A stretch of 7,511 bases of DNA, from the NCBI GenBank assembly GCA_011052055.1, contig DRJW01000355.1:1-7511 (forward strand). The letters run 5' to 3'. This DNA is from Nitrospirota bacterium. GTDB lineage: Bacteria > Nitrospinota_A > UBA7883. The notes under the pieces are model-generated. The model was given only the letters and a program-made list of their open reading frames with translations, was not told where the DNA came from and searched no databases. Made by a program: the position numbers and the translations under genes. Shown here one piece after another: positions 1 to 6,820 of this stretch (the first letter of the stretch is position 1; the number at the start of each line of letters is the position of its first letter).

Positions 1-1197
1 CTGGTAGCGGTTTGCGAGTATGAACGCGCCTTCTTTAAGCGGTTTTAATCGTTTGTCCGTCTCGTCCGCCAGCATGCGCCATCCGTAGATTCGCCTCGAT
101 ATCTCGTATTTTTGTGGCATCGGCAAGACAGGCTCCACTATCTGGATATGGGCGTATATGGTGAGTAAAACCGCCAGAGCAACCGATGCGCGGTAACCGT
201 AAACGACCCACTCCCTTTTAGCGGTCAGCGTCCTGTCGGCCCATAGCGCGATGAATCCGGGTGTTACAGCAATGGCTGAAAAATAGGCGATGACCGCCCA
301 GTTGCCCTCCATCCTTTTCATAAAACTGTTTAAAAGGAAAAAAGCGAGCAACGATACGGACATGACGCAAAGGTAAAGAAAATCATCCCTTTTAAGTTTA
401 ATTCCAAGCCGCCCCATGCCGATACAAGAGGCGATAATAAAGAAAAAGAGAAACAGACCATACAGCGCAATCTGTCCGCCCCAGAATTCAACAGCGTTGA
501 TGATGGCGCCCTTTGAGTCTGGATTGAATCCATGAGAAAACTGGAACCGGAACGATACCCAATCGTTTAGATAGTTCCAATATATGACCGGGGCGAACAC
601 CATGATGGAAAGAGCGAAGGCGAGGTATGGCTCCGGGCGGAAAAGCCAGCGCCGGTTCTCTCTGGAAATGAGAAGAAACGTCAGAAAGGCGGGGGCGAAG
701 AGGGCGGCGTTATATTTTGAAAGCAGAGCCAGCCCGAAAGATAGCCCCAGCGCCCACCAGTAGGCCGGTTTTTGAGTGTCGACAATTTTGTATCCGAAAT
801 AGAGCGATAACATCCAGAAAAAAGAGAGAGGCGCGTCCGGGGTTATCATAAGCGAGCCTGCGCCGAAGATAAGCGTGATGTTCAATAACAACGCTGTTAA
901 AAATCCGGTTCTTCTGTTGTTGAATATGTCCGAGGCGAGCATGTAGATGATCCAGGTGACGCCAGTCGCGCACAAAACGGCTGGCGCCCGGACAAAGCGC
1001 TCCGACTCGCCCAACAAACCGGCCAGAGCTATCATGTAGGCGACCATTGGCGGATGGTCGTAATAACTGAAATCGAGGCTTCGCGACCATATCCAGTAGT
1101 AGGCTTCGTCTAAAGAAAGCTCGAACCAGCCTGAATAGGCGATTCTGAAACAGGTGAGAGCAAAAAGAAAAACGAGGAAAGTGGATTGACGGCTCAT
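1..1197 (-). CDS. GT39 (ArnT/PMT-type) integral membrane glycosyltransferase, 3' end outside the window
   Basis: An open frame of 399 codons runs from an ATG at 1197 to the window edge without a stop. The product is very hydrophobic, with many predicted membrane segments. It carries GT39/PMT_2 family marks: the catalytic-type Asp-Glu pair D30-E31 in LDEAYYW, YYDHPP at 45-50, the TPD motif at 119-121, KYNA at 161-164 and EGNWAV at 297-302. Family members are polytopic inner-membrane enzymes that transfer a sugar from a polyprenyl-phosphate donor to a lipid or protein on the outer face. ArnT adds aminoarabinose to lipid A, but nothing here fixes the acceptor. The ATG lies 3 nt after the sppA stop with no clear Shine-Dalgarno sequence, so translation is probably coupled to sppA. 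About 400 residues are present of a usual 450-550, so most of the gene is here. The family is secure and the substrate unknown. Confidence 0.88.
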   Translation of the reverse strand, partial: MSRQSTFLVFLFALTCFRIAYSGWFELSLDEAYYWIWSRSLDFSYYDHPPMVAYMIALAGLLGESERFVRAPAVLCATGVTWIIYMLASDIFNNRRTGFLTALLLNITLIFGAGSLMITPDAPLSFFWMLSLYFGYKIVDTQKPAYWWALGLSFGLALLSKYNAALFAPAFLTFLLISRENRRWLFRPEPYLAFALSIMVFAPVIYWNYLNDWVSFRFQFSHGFNPDSKGAIINAVEFWGGQIALYGLFLFFFIIASCIGMGRLGIKLKRDDFLYLCVMSVSLLAFFLLNSFMKRMEGNWAVIAYFSAIAVTPGFIALWADRTLTAKREWVVYGYRASVALAVLLTIYAHIQIVEPVLPMPQKYEISRRIYGWRMLADETDKRLKPLKEGAFILANRYQ

Positions 1198-1200
1198 TAA

Positions 1201-2103
1201 TTACCAGGAGGGCCACATATAGTAAACACCGCTGGACAGGCCTGCTGTTCCCGGAATTTTCATGCCCAGCTCATCGCCTAACAGCCACTTTAAAAAGCCA
1301 GGCTCCCCTTTATCCTCCACAATGACCGGCTCGGCTTTCATATCAGCCATTTTCGCCGCGATGTCGATGGCGTCCCGCATAGTTCCAAGCTGGTCTACAA
1401 GTCCGTTTTCCAGGGCCTGCTCTCCTGTGTAAACGCGCCCATCCGCAAGCTTACGCACTTCGTCGATATCCATGCTCCGGCCGCTGGCCACGTCGGTGAT
1501 AAACTGGGTATATATACTGCTGATAACTCCCTGCAGTAATTCCCGGTCATCTTCAGTGAAAGGCCTGTAGGGCGAGCCGGTGTCCTTGAACTTTCCACTT
1601 TTTAAAACTACCGATTTGAGCCCTATTTTATCCATGAGTTTCTGGAAATTGGAAAACATCATTATCACGCCTATTGAGCCGGTAAGGGTTCCAGGGTCGG
1701 CTATTATACGCGCGCTTGCGGCGGCTATGTAGTATCCGCCCGACGCGGCCACGGTTCCCATGGAGGTTATCACAGGCTTTGTCTTTGAGGCTTTTATCAC
1801 TTCGCTGTAAATTTCCTGGGAAGGGGCCACCGCGCCGCCGGGGCTGTTGATGCGCAGAATGATGGCCTTGACATCTTCGTCCTTTGTCCATCGGCGAATC
1901 TGATTTATTGTGTGTTCACTATCGAGGATCACGCCTTTGATCCTGACGATAGCGATTTTATTGCTTGATAGTGTCGTTGCCAGGATTCCGTCGTCGGATG
2001 GGAAAAGAAGATAGGACAGGGCCGCTATAAAAAGGCCGCCGACGATCATCAGGAAAAGCAGAATAAAAAACGCCGACCGGAATCTACTTTTGGTCCGGGT
2101 CAT
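1201..2103 (-). CDS. sppA: Signal peptide peptidase SppA, short (36K) type
   Basis: This 300-residue protein is a membrane-anchored serine protease of the S49 family. Family members cut residual signal peptides after release from preproteins, or act in membrane protein quality control. Residues 11-34 form one N-terminal membrane anchor after a basic start, so the catalytic domain should face the periplasm. INSPGGAV (86-93) matches the conserved oxyanion region. S121 in AASGGYY is the expected nucleophile and K173 in GKFKD the general base. The 52-residue spacing equals that of Ser147/Lys199 in Bacillus subtilis SppA. LTGSIGV at 140-146 is also typical. The length fits the single-domain form, not the doubled 67K E. 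coli form. The start is supported by AGGGG at 2111-2115, 7 nt upstream. It follows rpsA by 47 nt and precedes the glycosyltransferase by 3 nt, so it is probably co-transcribed with both. Confidence 0.94.
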   Translation of the reverse strand: MTRTKSRFRSAFFILLFLMIVGGLFIAALSYLLFPSDDGILATTLSSNKIAIVRIKGVILDSEHTINQIRRWTKDEDVKAIILRINSPGGAVAPSQEIYSEVIKASKTKPVITSMGTVAASGGYYIAAASARIIADPGTLTGSIGVIMMFSNFQKLMDKIGLKSVVLKSGKFKDTGSPYRPFTEDDRELLQGVISSIYTQFITDVASGRSMDIDEVRKLADGRVYTGEQALENGLVDQLGTMRDAIDIAAKMADMKAEPVIVEDKGEPGFLKWLLGDELGMKIPGTAGLSSGVYYMWPSW

Positions 2104-2150
2104 CGCAATACCCCTAGTTTAATGCGCCAGGAAAAAAAGAAAAAGAGGGC
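2104..2150 (-). other. rpsA-sppA gap with pyrimidine-rich tract and sppA ribosome binding site
   Basis: Read on the minus strand, the gap begins with a nearly unbroken pyrimidine tract (about 2130-2148, mostly U), then reaches the AGGGG ribosome binding site at 2111-2115. No GC-rich hairpin precedes the U run, so it does not look like an intrinsic terminator. A weak stem (CGCA/TGCG plus a TA/TA pair) could place the binding site in its loop. U-rich leaders can bind ribosomal protein S1, the product of the gene just upstream; a regulatory link here is speculation. Confidence 0.4.
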
Positions 2151-3983
2151 CTACGAATTATCTTCTGCTGTTTTGTCTTCTTTTTCTATGGCCGTCTCGA
2201 CCGGCTTATCAGAGACCGCCGCCTCGCCGGGGGCTGATTCATCATGGCCGGCCTCTTTTTCCGGGACGCTCTGCTCATCATCTCGTATAGCCGCGTTTTC
2301 CTCCATGGCGCGCAACTCGCGCTCTACATCCTCAGGTGAGAGTCCTTCGAGAAAAGCCTTGACGGAAAGCCCTATTTTGCGGTTCGGCAAATCAACCTTG
2401 ATAACTTTGGCCGTTACTTTCTGATCCGCCCGCACTGCCGTGCGTGGATTTACGACTTTATTTGTGGACAGCTGGGATACATGGATGAGGCCTTCTATGC
2501 CGTTTTCAATTTCTGCGAAAGCGCCAAAATTCGTGATCTTCACTACTTTACATTTTACCTCGGAGCCCACAGGATATTTTTCCTCGACATCGTCCCACGG
2601 ATCTTTCTCAAGCTGTTTGAGTCCCAGGGAAAGCCTTTCGGAGTCTTTATCGATATTTAGAACGATACACCGCACCTTGTCTCTTTTTTTCAGTATCTCA
2701 GACGGGTGCCTGATTTTCTGCACCCAGCTCATGTCGGAGACATGAATAAGGCCGTCCACGCCTTCCTCCAGCTCCACGAAAGCTCCGAATTCCGCCACGT
2801 TCCTGACCCTGCCCTCGACGATGGTGTTTACCGGATATTTCCCCTCTATGCTTTCCCACGGGTTTTCGCCCAACTGCTTCATACCTAGCGAAATGCGTTT
2901 CTTTTCTATGTCGATCGCCAGCACAACCGCCTCTACCATTTCGTCTATGGCGACAAGCTTGGCTGGATGGCGTATATGCTTGTTCCAGGTCATTTCCGAT
3001 ATGTGTACGAGGCCTTCGATCCCCTCTTCGAGCTCTACGAATGCGCCGTAATCTGTTATGGAGACGACTTTTCCTGAAACCTGTGTCTCTGGTTTGTATT
3101 TTTCCTTTGCTACGCTCCACGGATCGGGGGTGGTCTGCTTGAAGCCCAGCGAGACACGCTCGGTTTCTTTGTCGAATTTTAAGACCATGACATTAACCGT
3201 GTCCCCAATGGAGAATATTTCGGAAGGATGGTTCACGCGGCCCCACGACATGTCGGTAATATGCAAAAGCCCGTCGATTCCGCCCAGGTCGATAAACGCT
3301 CCATAATCGGTTATGTTCTTTACAATGCCCTCCACCATGGATCCCTCCTGGAGTTGGGCCAGTGTGCTTTCTTTGTTTATTTTACGCTCTTCTTCGAGCA
3401 ATATCCTGCGGGACAAGACAATATTTCCCCGCTTTTTGTTCATCTTGATGATTTTAAATTTGAAAGCCTCTCCGATTAGCCTGTCGAGATTCTTGATCGG
3501 CCTGAGATCGATCTGGGAGCCGGGAAGGAAGGCCTTAAGACCGATGTCCACCGTTACTCCGCCTTTGATTTTCGATATGACAACGCCTTCTATGATCTCG
3601 TCATTTTCATATTTTTTGGCCATGTCCTCCCAGACACGGATTTTGTCCGCCTTCTCTTTGGACAGAACAACCCTTCCTTCGGCGTCTTCGTTTTTCTCAA
3701 GGAGCACGTCTACCCGGTCCCCAACCTTAAGGTCGGCGGCGAGCCTGCCGAACTCGCTGATCTGGATTACGCCTTCGCTTTTAAAACCAATATCCACAAT
3801 CACCAGATCGCCGCTTTTTCTGACTATGGTGCCTGTGGTGATTTCTCCTTGTTTGAAGGAAAGAAGACTTTCGTTGATAAGGGTTTCGAACTCGCTTTTC
3901 GCAACAGCGTCCTGACCGATTGTCTCGAAATTGTCATCGACCTGATCTTCGTCGATGTAATCATCTTGTTTTACTCTACTCAA
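2151..3983 (-). CDS. rpsA: 30S ribosomal protein S1, six S1 domains, TTG start
   Basis: The protein has 610 residues and six S1 (OB-fold) RNA-binding repeats at roughly 45-111, 127-193, 213-282, 298-369, 385-456 and 472-543. The last four carry the clear signature (YGAF or FGAF, then GL.H.S, then the SLG.KQ or GLS.K end). S1 joins the 30S platform and helps mRNA bind for initiation; the first two, more divergent repeats usually dock it on the ribosome. The first 44 residues are acidic, and residues 545-610 form an extra low-complexity Glu/Asp/Ala-rich tail, making the protein about 50 residues longer than E. coli S1 (557). The start is TTG: an in-frame stop lies seven codons upstream (TAA at 4002-4004), no ATG or GTG occurs between, and a strong AAGGAAGGAA lies 10 nt before it. 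It sits 53 nt after cmk, a widely conserved order. Confidence 0.96.
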   Translation of the reverse strand: MSRVKQDDYIDEDQVDDNFETIGQDAVAKSEFETLINESLLSFKQGEITTGTIVRKSGDLVIVDIGFKSEGVIQISEFGRLAADLKVGDRVDVLLEKNEDAEGRVVLSKEKADKIRVWEDMAKKYENDEIIEGVVISKIKGGVTVDIGLKAFLPGSQIDLRPIKNLDRLIGEAFKFKIIKMNKKRGNIVLSRRILLEEERKINKESTLAQLQEGSMVEGIVKNITDYGAFIDLGGIDGLLHITDMSWGRVNHPSEIFSIGDTVNVMVLKFDKETERVSLGFKQTTPDPWSVAKEKYKPETQVSGKVVSITDYGAFVELEEGIEGLVHISEMTWNKHIRHPAKLVAIDEMVEAVVLAIDIEKKRISLGMKQLGENPWESIEGKYPVNTIVEGRVRNVAEFGAFVELEEGVDGLIHVSDMSWVQKIRHPSEILKKRDKVRCIVLNIDKDSERLSLGLKQLEKDPWDDVEEKYPVGSEVKCKVVKITNFGAFAEIENGIEGLIHVSQLSTNKVVNPRTAVRADQKVTAKVIKVDLPNRKIGLSVKAFLEGLSPEDVERELRAMEENAAIRDDEQSVPEKEAGHDESAPGEAAVSDKPVETAIEKEDKTAEDNS

Positions 3984-3993
3984 GTTGTATAGA

Positions 3994-4003
3994 TTCCTTC
4001 CTT
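3994..4003 (-). promoter_or_regulatory. Shine-Dalgarno sequence that fixes the TTG start of rpsA
   Basis: The minus strand reads AAGGAAGGAA, ending 10 nt before the TTG at 3983. It is the strongest ribosome binding site of the minus-strand genes and is the main reason to accept a TTG start for a highly expressed ribosomal gene. The ATG beginning at 3976 is out of frame. Confidence 0.75.
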
Positions 4004-4036
4004 ATTCGGTTTTCACGGCCCGGACAAAGGGACGCG

Positions 4037-4735
4037 TCAGGCGGCTTGCCCACCACCTGAAACGAGAAACTGTATCATTCTTGCCAACACCTCGTCAATA
4101 TTCAAATGACCTGTGTCTATTTCTACGGCTCCGGGCGGCTTTACGAGCGGAGCGTCTTTTCGCTCGCTGTCTGTTTTATCCCTCGTTTTGATATTTTCCA
4201 TTACCTGCTTAAGCGACACCTCTATCCCCGCCTGGCTCATCTCAAGCATACGCCTTCGGGCTCTCACTTGTTCGTCGGCGACGAGAAAAAACTTGAACCT
4301 GGCGTCCGGGAATACGTTACTGCCTATATCCCTTCCCTCCATCACGATCCGGCCTTTTCCTCCCATTTTCCTTTGCAGGGCCACCATCCGCCGCCGAACA
4401 GCGGGATATACAGCAACCTTCGATACGCTCTCGTTTACGTCGTTATCTCTTATCCTCGCGGTAAAATCCGCCCCATCAACCATGATCTTCCGGGCCTGCC
4501 CCTCTTTATTGAACTGAATTGCTATCGATTCGGCGATCTTGCCCACCGCTTTTTCATCCGCCGGGTCGATGTTCAGATCAAGCGCCTTTGCAGTTACCGC
4601 TCTGTACATGGCTCCGGTGTCTATCATCACGCCGTCGATCTTTTCGGCCAGGCGTTTTGCCAGCGTCGATTTGCCGGAGCCTGCCGGGCCGTCGATTGCC
4701 ACAATGAAATTATCGGGAAGATCAGGCTTTATCAT
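4037..4735 (-). CDS. cmk: Cytidylate kinase (CMP/dCMP kinase)
   Basis: This soluble 232-residue P-loop kinase phosphorylates CMP and dCMP with ATP to give CDP and dCDP, feeding RNA, DNA and phospholipid precursors. Visible motifs are the Walker A loop GPAGSGKS (16-23), DTGAMYR (39-45, nucleotide binding), EGRDIGSNVFPDA (133-145), an arginine-rich lid near 157-162, and RDKTDSERKDAPL (185-197, which includes CMP-contacting residues in the E. coli enzyme). The length matches the usual 220-230, with a short Gly-rich C-terminal end. The ATG is supported by AGAGG at 4745-4749, 9 nt upstream. It follows tyrA by 20 nt and precedes rpsA by 53 nt. Cmk next to rpsA is very common in bacteria; the aroA gene that often precedes cmk is missing. 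No sign of damage. Confidence 0.97.
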   Translation of the reverse strand: MIKPDLPDNFIVAIDGPAGSGKSTLAKRLAEKIDGVMIDTGAMYRAVTAKALDLNIDPADEKAVGKIAESIAIQFNKEGQARKIMVDGADFTARIRDNDVNESVSKVAVYPAVRRRMVALQRKMGGKGRIVMEGRDIGSNVFPDARFKFFLVADEQVRARRRMLEMSQAGIEVSLKQVMENIKTRDKTDSERKDAPLVKPPGAVEIDTGHLNIDEVLARMIQFLVSGGGQAA

Positions 4736-4755
4736 CTAAGGGAACCTCTAAAAGA

Positions 4756-5628
4756 TCATCCGCAATGGTCGTCCATTTTGAGGCGGGTCGATCTGATCTT
4801 ATCAAGTCTTGCTTTCAACCCGTCGAAATTGTTTTTTTCCACCATCTGCTTTAGCTCCGACAGGCTTCGCTCGAACGTATTGATCGATTCTATCAGCCGC
4901 TCTTTATTCATGGAAAAAATATCGCGCCACATTTGCGGATCGGAGGAGGCTATCCTGGTTGTATCCTTAAATCCGCCCGCCACGAACCTTCGCATAAGGC
5001 CGGAGCCGTCGGCTTTGACGACAGCGTCCACGAGCGCATAGGCGGCGAAATGGGGCAGATGGCTTATCATCGCCATGATCTCGTCATGCTCGTCCGGCCC
5101 CATCGTTACAACATCGGCGCCTGCCGCTTTCCACATATCCCGGACAAGATCGACAGCCTGCGGATCGGTGGACGGCGTGGGTGTAAGGATCGTGTACCTG
5201 TTTTTAAAAAGAGACTCGTCCGCAGACCCGGCGCCAGATTTTTCCGAGCCGGCCACCGGGTGACCGCCTACAAACCGGACAGAAGAAGGAAGGCGTAGTT
5301 GTAATTCTTCAACTATTTTCTTTTTTACAGAGCCGCCATCGGTGATGATACAGCCTGTTTTCATGCCGTCCGCCGCTTTAAGGCAGACATCGATTACAGA
5401 CTCGACAGGGACAGCCGCGAAAAACAGATCGGCGCCGCGAACCGCCATGCCTAAATCTGTCGTGGCTTCGTCCACCACACCAAGTGTGAGGGCTTTGTCG
5501 AGGTTGGCTTTTCCCCGGCCAACCCCAATGACCGTTTTGAAAATTCCCGCTTTTTTCCCCGCCAGCGCCAGCGATCCGCCTATCAACCCGACGCCTGCGA
5601 TTACAACCCGCTCGAATAGAGGTTTCAT
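4756..5628 (-). CDS. tyrA: Prephenate dehydrogenase, monofunctional (tyrosine branch)
   Basis: The 290-residue enzyme oxidatively decarboxylates prephenate to 4-hydroxyphenylpyruvate, the precursor of tyrosine; arogenate is an alternative substrate that cannot be excluded. An N-terminal Rossmann fold holds GVGLIGGS (12-19). Further marks are S100 in DGGS, the HPVAGSEKSG motif (123-132, with catalytic-type H123), SHLPH (189-193), and FKDTTRIA (220-227) with R225, equivalent to the substrate-binding Arg of other TyrA proteins. The C-terminal part is helical. There is no fused chorismate mutase and no ACT domain, so feedback control by tyrosine, if any, is not through a C-terminal ACT. The second Rossmann strand ends GVGR (35-38) instead of with an acidic residue, which could favour NADP. 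The start has only a weak ribosome binding site (AAAGA), and a mini-ORF ends 4 nt upstream. Confidence 0.93.
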   Translation of the reverse strand: MKPLFERVVIAGVGLIGGSLALAGKKAGIFKTVIGVGRGKANLDKALTLGVVDEATTDLGMAVRGADLFFAAVPVESVIDVCLKAADGMKTGCIITDGGSVKKKIVEELQLRLPSSVRFVGGHPVAGSEKSGAGSADESLFKNRYTILTPTPSTDPQAVDLVRDMWKAAGADVVTMGPDEHDEIMAMISHLPHFAAYALVDAVVKADGSGLMRRFVAGGFKDTTRIASSDPQMWRDIFSMNKERLIESINTFERSLSELKQMVEKNNFDGLKARLDKIRSTRLKMDDHCG

Positions 5629-5632
5629 CGAT

Positions 5633-5680
5633 TTAATCTTTGGTAAAGTAGCTGGACTTGCAAGGCAGGGCGTTTGTCAT
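5633..5680 (-). CDS. Possible 15-codon mini-ORF filling the pheA-tyrA gap
   Basis: An ATG at 5680, 2 nt after the pheA stop, opens a frame encoding MTNALPCKSSYFTKD and ends with TAA at 5635-5633, 4 nt before the tyrA ATG. It nearly fills the 54-nt gap. It has no good Shine-Dalgarno sequence (AGGG lies 13 nt away), and tyrA has none either, so a relay of termination and re-initiation from pheA to tyrA is conceivable. The adjacent Tyr-Phe pair is noted, but there is no attenuator-like terminator. It may well be chance. Confidence 0.25.
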   Translation of the reverse strand: MTNALPCKSSYFTKD

Positions 5681-5682
5681 AG

Positions 5683-6759
5683 TCACTTTACTGCCCTGGC
5701 CGAGGGATAGGAGCCGAGAGATTTGAAAAACAGGGTTTGAGGTTTTATCTGTTTGAACACCCAGACAGCCTCCGCGCTTTGTTGGCGCCCGTCGAAATCG
5801 ACGAAAAAAACATACTTCCATTTCCTCTCCGGGCCGGGGCGCGACTGGATTTTCGAAAGGTTCAGTTTTTTGACTGCGAAAGGGCGCAAGATTTTATGGA
5901 GCGCGCCAGACTCGTCGTTTATCGAGAAGAGTATGGACGTTTTATCCGCCCCGGCTTCAGGCGATTCTTTCGTGGAGATGATAAGAAAGCGGGTCTGGTT
6001 GCCCGCCCGCTCCTCGATCTTTTCAGCCAGTATATCAAGCCCGTAAATCCGCGCCGCTTCATATGCCCCTATGGCGCCAGCCGTGGCGCTCTTTTTCGCC
6101 TTTATCGCCGCTTCAGCCGACGATGACGTTTCTATGATCCTCGCTTTGGGCAGGTTACGGCTTATCCATCCCCGGCACTGCCCAAGCGGCATGTAGTGGG
6201 TGAACAAGGTTTTGATCTTTTCCGGTTTCGAGGCTTTCGATAAAAGGTTCAGATGTATTTCGTAATACGTTTCAGCGAAAATTTTCACCGGGGAGTCGAT
6301 TAAAAGATCCAGCGTCTGTCCCACAGTTCCCTCTATCGTATTTTCAATAGGCGCTAACCCGTAGTCTACGATCCCGCGCTCTACATCGGAGAAAACCGCG
6401 TCAAAGCTGGTTTTTAAAACCTGTTTGGTGGATGACCCGAAATAATCGATGGCCGCCAGATGCGAAAACGATCCAGCCGGGCCCAGGCACGCCACTTTTA
6501 TGGCTTTTTCAACTGACCGGGTCGCAGAGAAAATTTCACGGAACACATGACCGACGGAGTTGTTGGACAGGGGGCCGCAGTTAAGCTTGTCTATACGGTC
6601 GAGGATCGCTTTCTCGCGCGCGGGGAGGAAGACGGGAGTAGATGTTTTGTTTTTAACGGCGGCGATTTCTTTGCCAAGACCCGCCCGCCGGTTTAACAGT
6701 TTTACAATCTTCTCGTCGATTTTGTCGATTTTAGCGCGTAACGGTTTCAGGTCATCCAT
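5683..6759 (-). CDS. pheA: Bifunctional chorismate mutase / prephenate dehydratase with ACT domain (P-protein)
   Basis: The 358-residue enzyme converts chorismate to prephenate and then to phenylpyruvate, the phenylalanine branch. Residues 1-85 are an AroQ chorismate mutase helix bundle. R8, R25, K36, R48 and E49 align with E. coli R11, R28, K39, R51 and E52. Residues 88-265 are the dehydratase, with GPAGSFSH (93-100), PIENTIEGTV (137-146) and the catalytic TRF motif at 256-258. Residues 272-353 are an ACT domain with GALHKIL (285-291) and IQSRP (304-308), which are the Phe-binding GAL and ESRP motifs with Glu replaced by Gln. The region usually read as HPQALAQCR is HYMPLGQCR (188-196). The length is normal for a P-protein. 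The ATG at 6759 has no Shine-Dalgarno sequence, but the N-terminus aligns well. It is the first gene of the minus-strand run; a promoter and palindrome lie upstream. Confidence 0.96.
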   Translation of the reverse strand: MDDLKPLRAKIDKIDEKIVKLLNRRAGLGKEIAAVKNKTSTPVFLPAREKAILDRIDKLNCGPLSNNSVGHVFREIFSATRSVEKAIKVACLGPAGSFSHLAAIDYFGSSTKQVLKTSFDAVFSDVERGIVDYGLAPIENTIEGTVGQTLDLLIDSPVKIFAETYYEIHLNLLSKASKPEKIKTLFTHYMPLGQCRGWISRNLPKARIIETSSSAEAAIKAKKSATAGAIGAYEAARIYGLDILAEKIEERAGNQTRFLIISTKESPEAGADKTSILFSINDESGALHKILRPFAVKKLNLSKIQSRPGPERKWKYVFFVDFDGRQQSAEAVWVFKQIKPQTLFFKSLGSYPSARAVK

Positions 6760-6761
6760 CG

Positions 6762-6779
6762 TTTAATGTGTTTTAATGT
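6762..6779. repeat. Two direct repeats of 8 bp, 10 bp apart, at the pheA translation start
   Basis: On the minus strand ACATTAAA occurs twice (6779-6772 and 6769-6762) with a 10-bp period. The second copy ends 2 nt before the pheA ATG, where a ribosome binding site would be expected. One helical turn of spacing suits tandem protein contacts, and an A-rich unstructured leader could also aid initiation. The sequence is AT-rich and short, so chance is possible. Confidence 0.35.
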
Positions 6780-6798
6780 AAAGCGCATATAAGCCCCC

Positions 6799-6814
6799 TA
6801 TCGGAAGTCCGATA
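6799..6814. promoter_or_regulatory. Operator-like palindrome at the predicted pheA transcription start
   Basis: TATCGGA and TCCGATA form a perfect 7-bp inverted repeat around a 2-bp centre. It begins about 7 bp downstream of the predicted pheA -10 box, so it would cover the transcription start. That is a classic place for a repressor operator. In RNA it could also fold as a 6-bp stem with an ACTT loop at the 5' end of the transcript. No U run follows on either strand, so it is not a terminator. The binding protein is unknown. Confidence 0.5.
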
Positions 6815-6820
6815 TTGAGC

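Noticed and set aside
710..1216. A 168-codon minus-strand frame overlapping the start of the glycosyltransferase and the sppA stop
   Set aside because: The true frame beginning at 1197 shows the GT39 motifs and runs unbroken to the window edge; this alternative frame gives an Arg-rich product without family features.
2104..2150. Possible rho-independent terminator after rpsA
   Set aside because: There is a U-rich run, but no stable GC-rich stem precedes it.
3313..3915. A 200-codon plus-strand frame opposite rpsA
   Set aside because: It lies within the S1 repeats, and its Ser/Pro/Leu-rich product reflects the antisense of a repetitive acidic and basic protein.
4106..5041. A 311-codon open frame on the plus strand, antisense to cmk and the 3' part of tyrA
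   Set aside because: The opposite strand encodes proteins with complete, conserved motifs across the whole span. The antisense product shows no recognisable motif and the frame has no good ribosome binding site, so it is an overlap artefact.
5661..5699. Inverted repeat GGCAG/CTGCC around the pheA stop, considered as a terminator or attenuator
   Set aside because: The stem is only 5 bp with a long loop and no U run follows on the minus strand.
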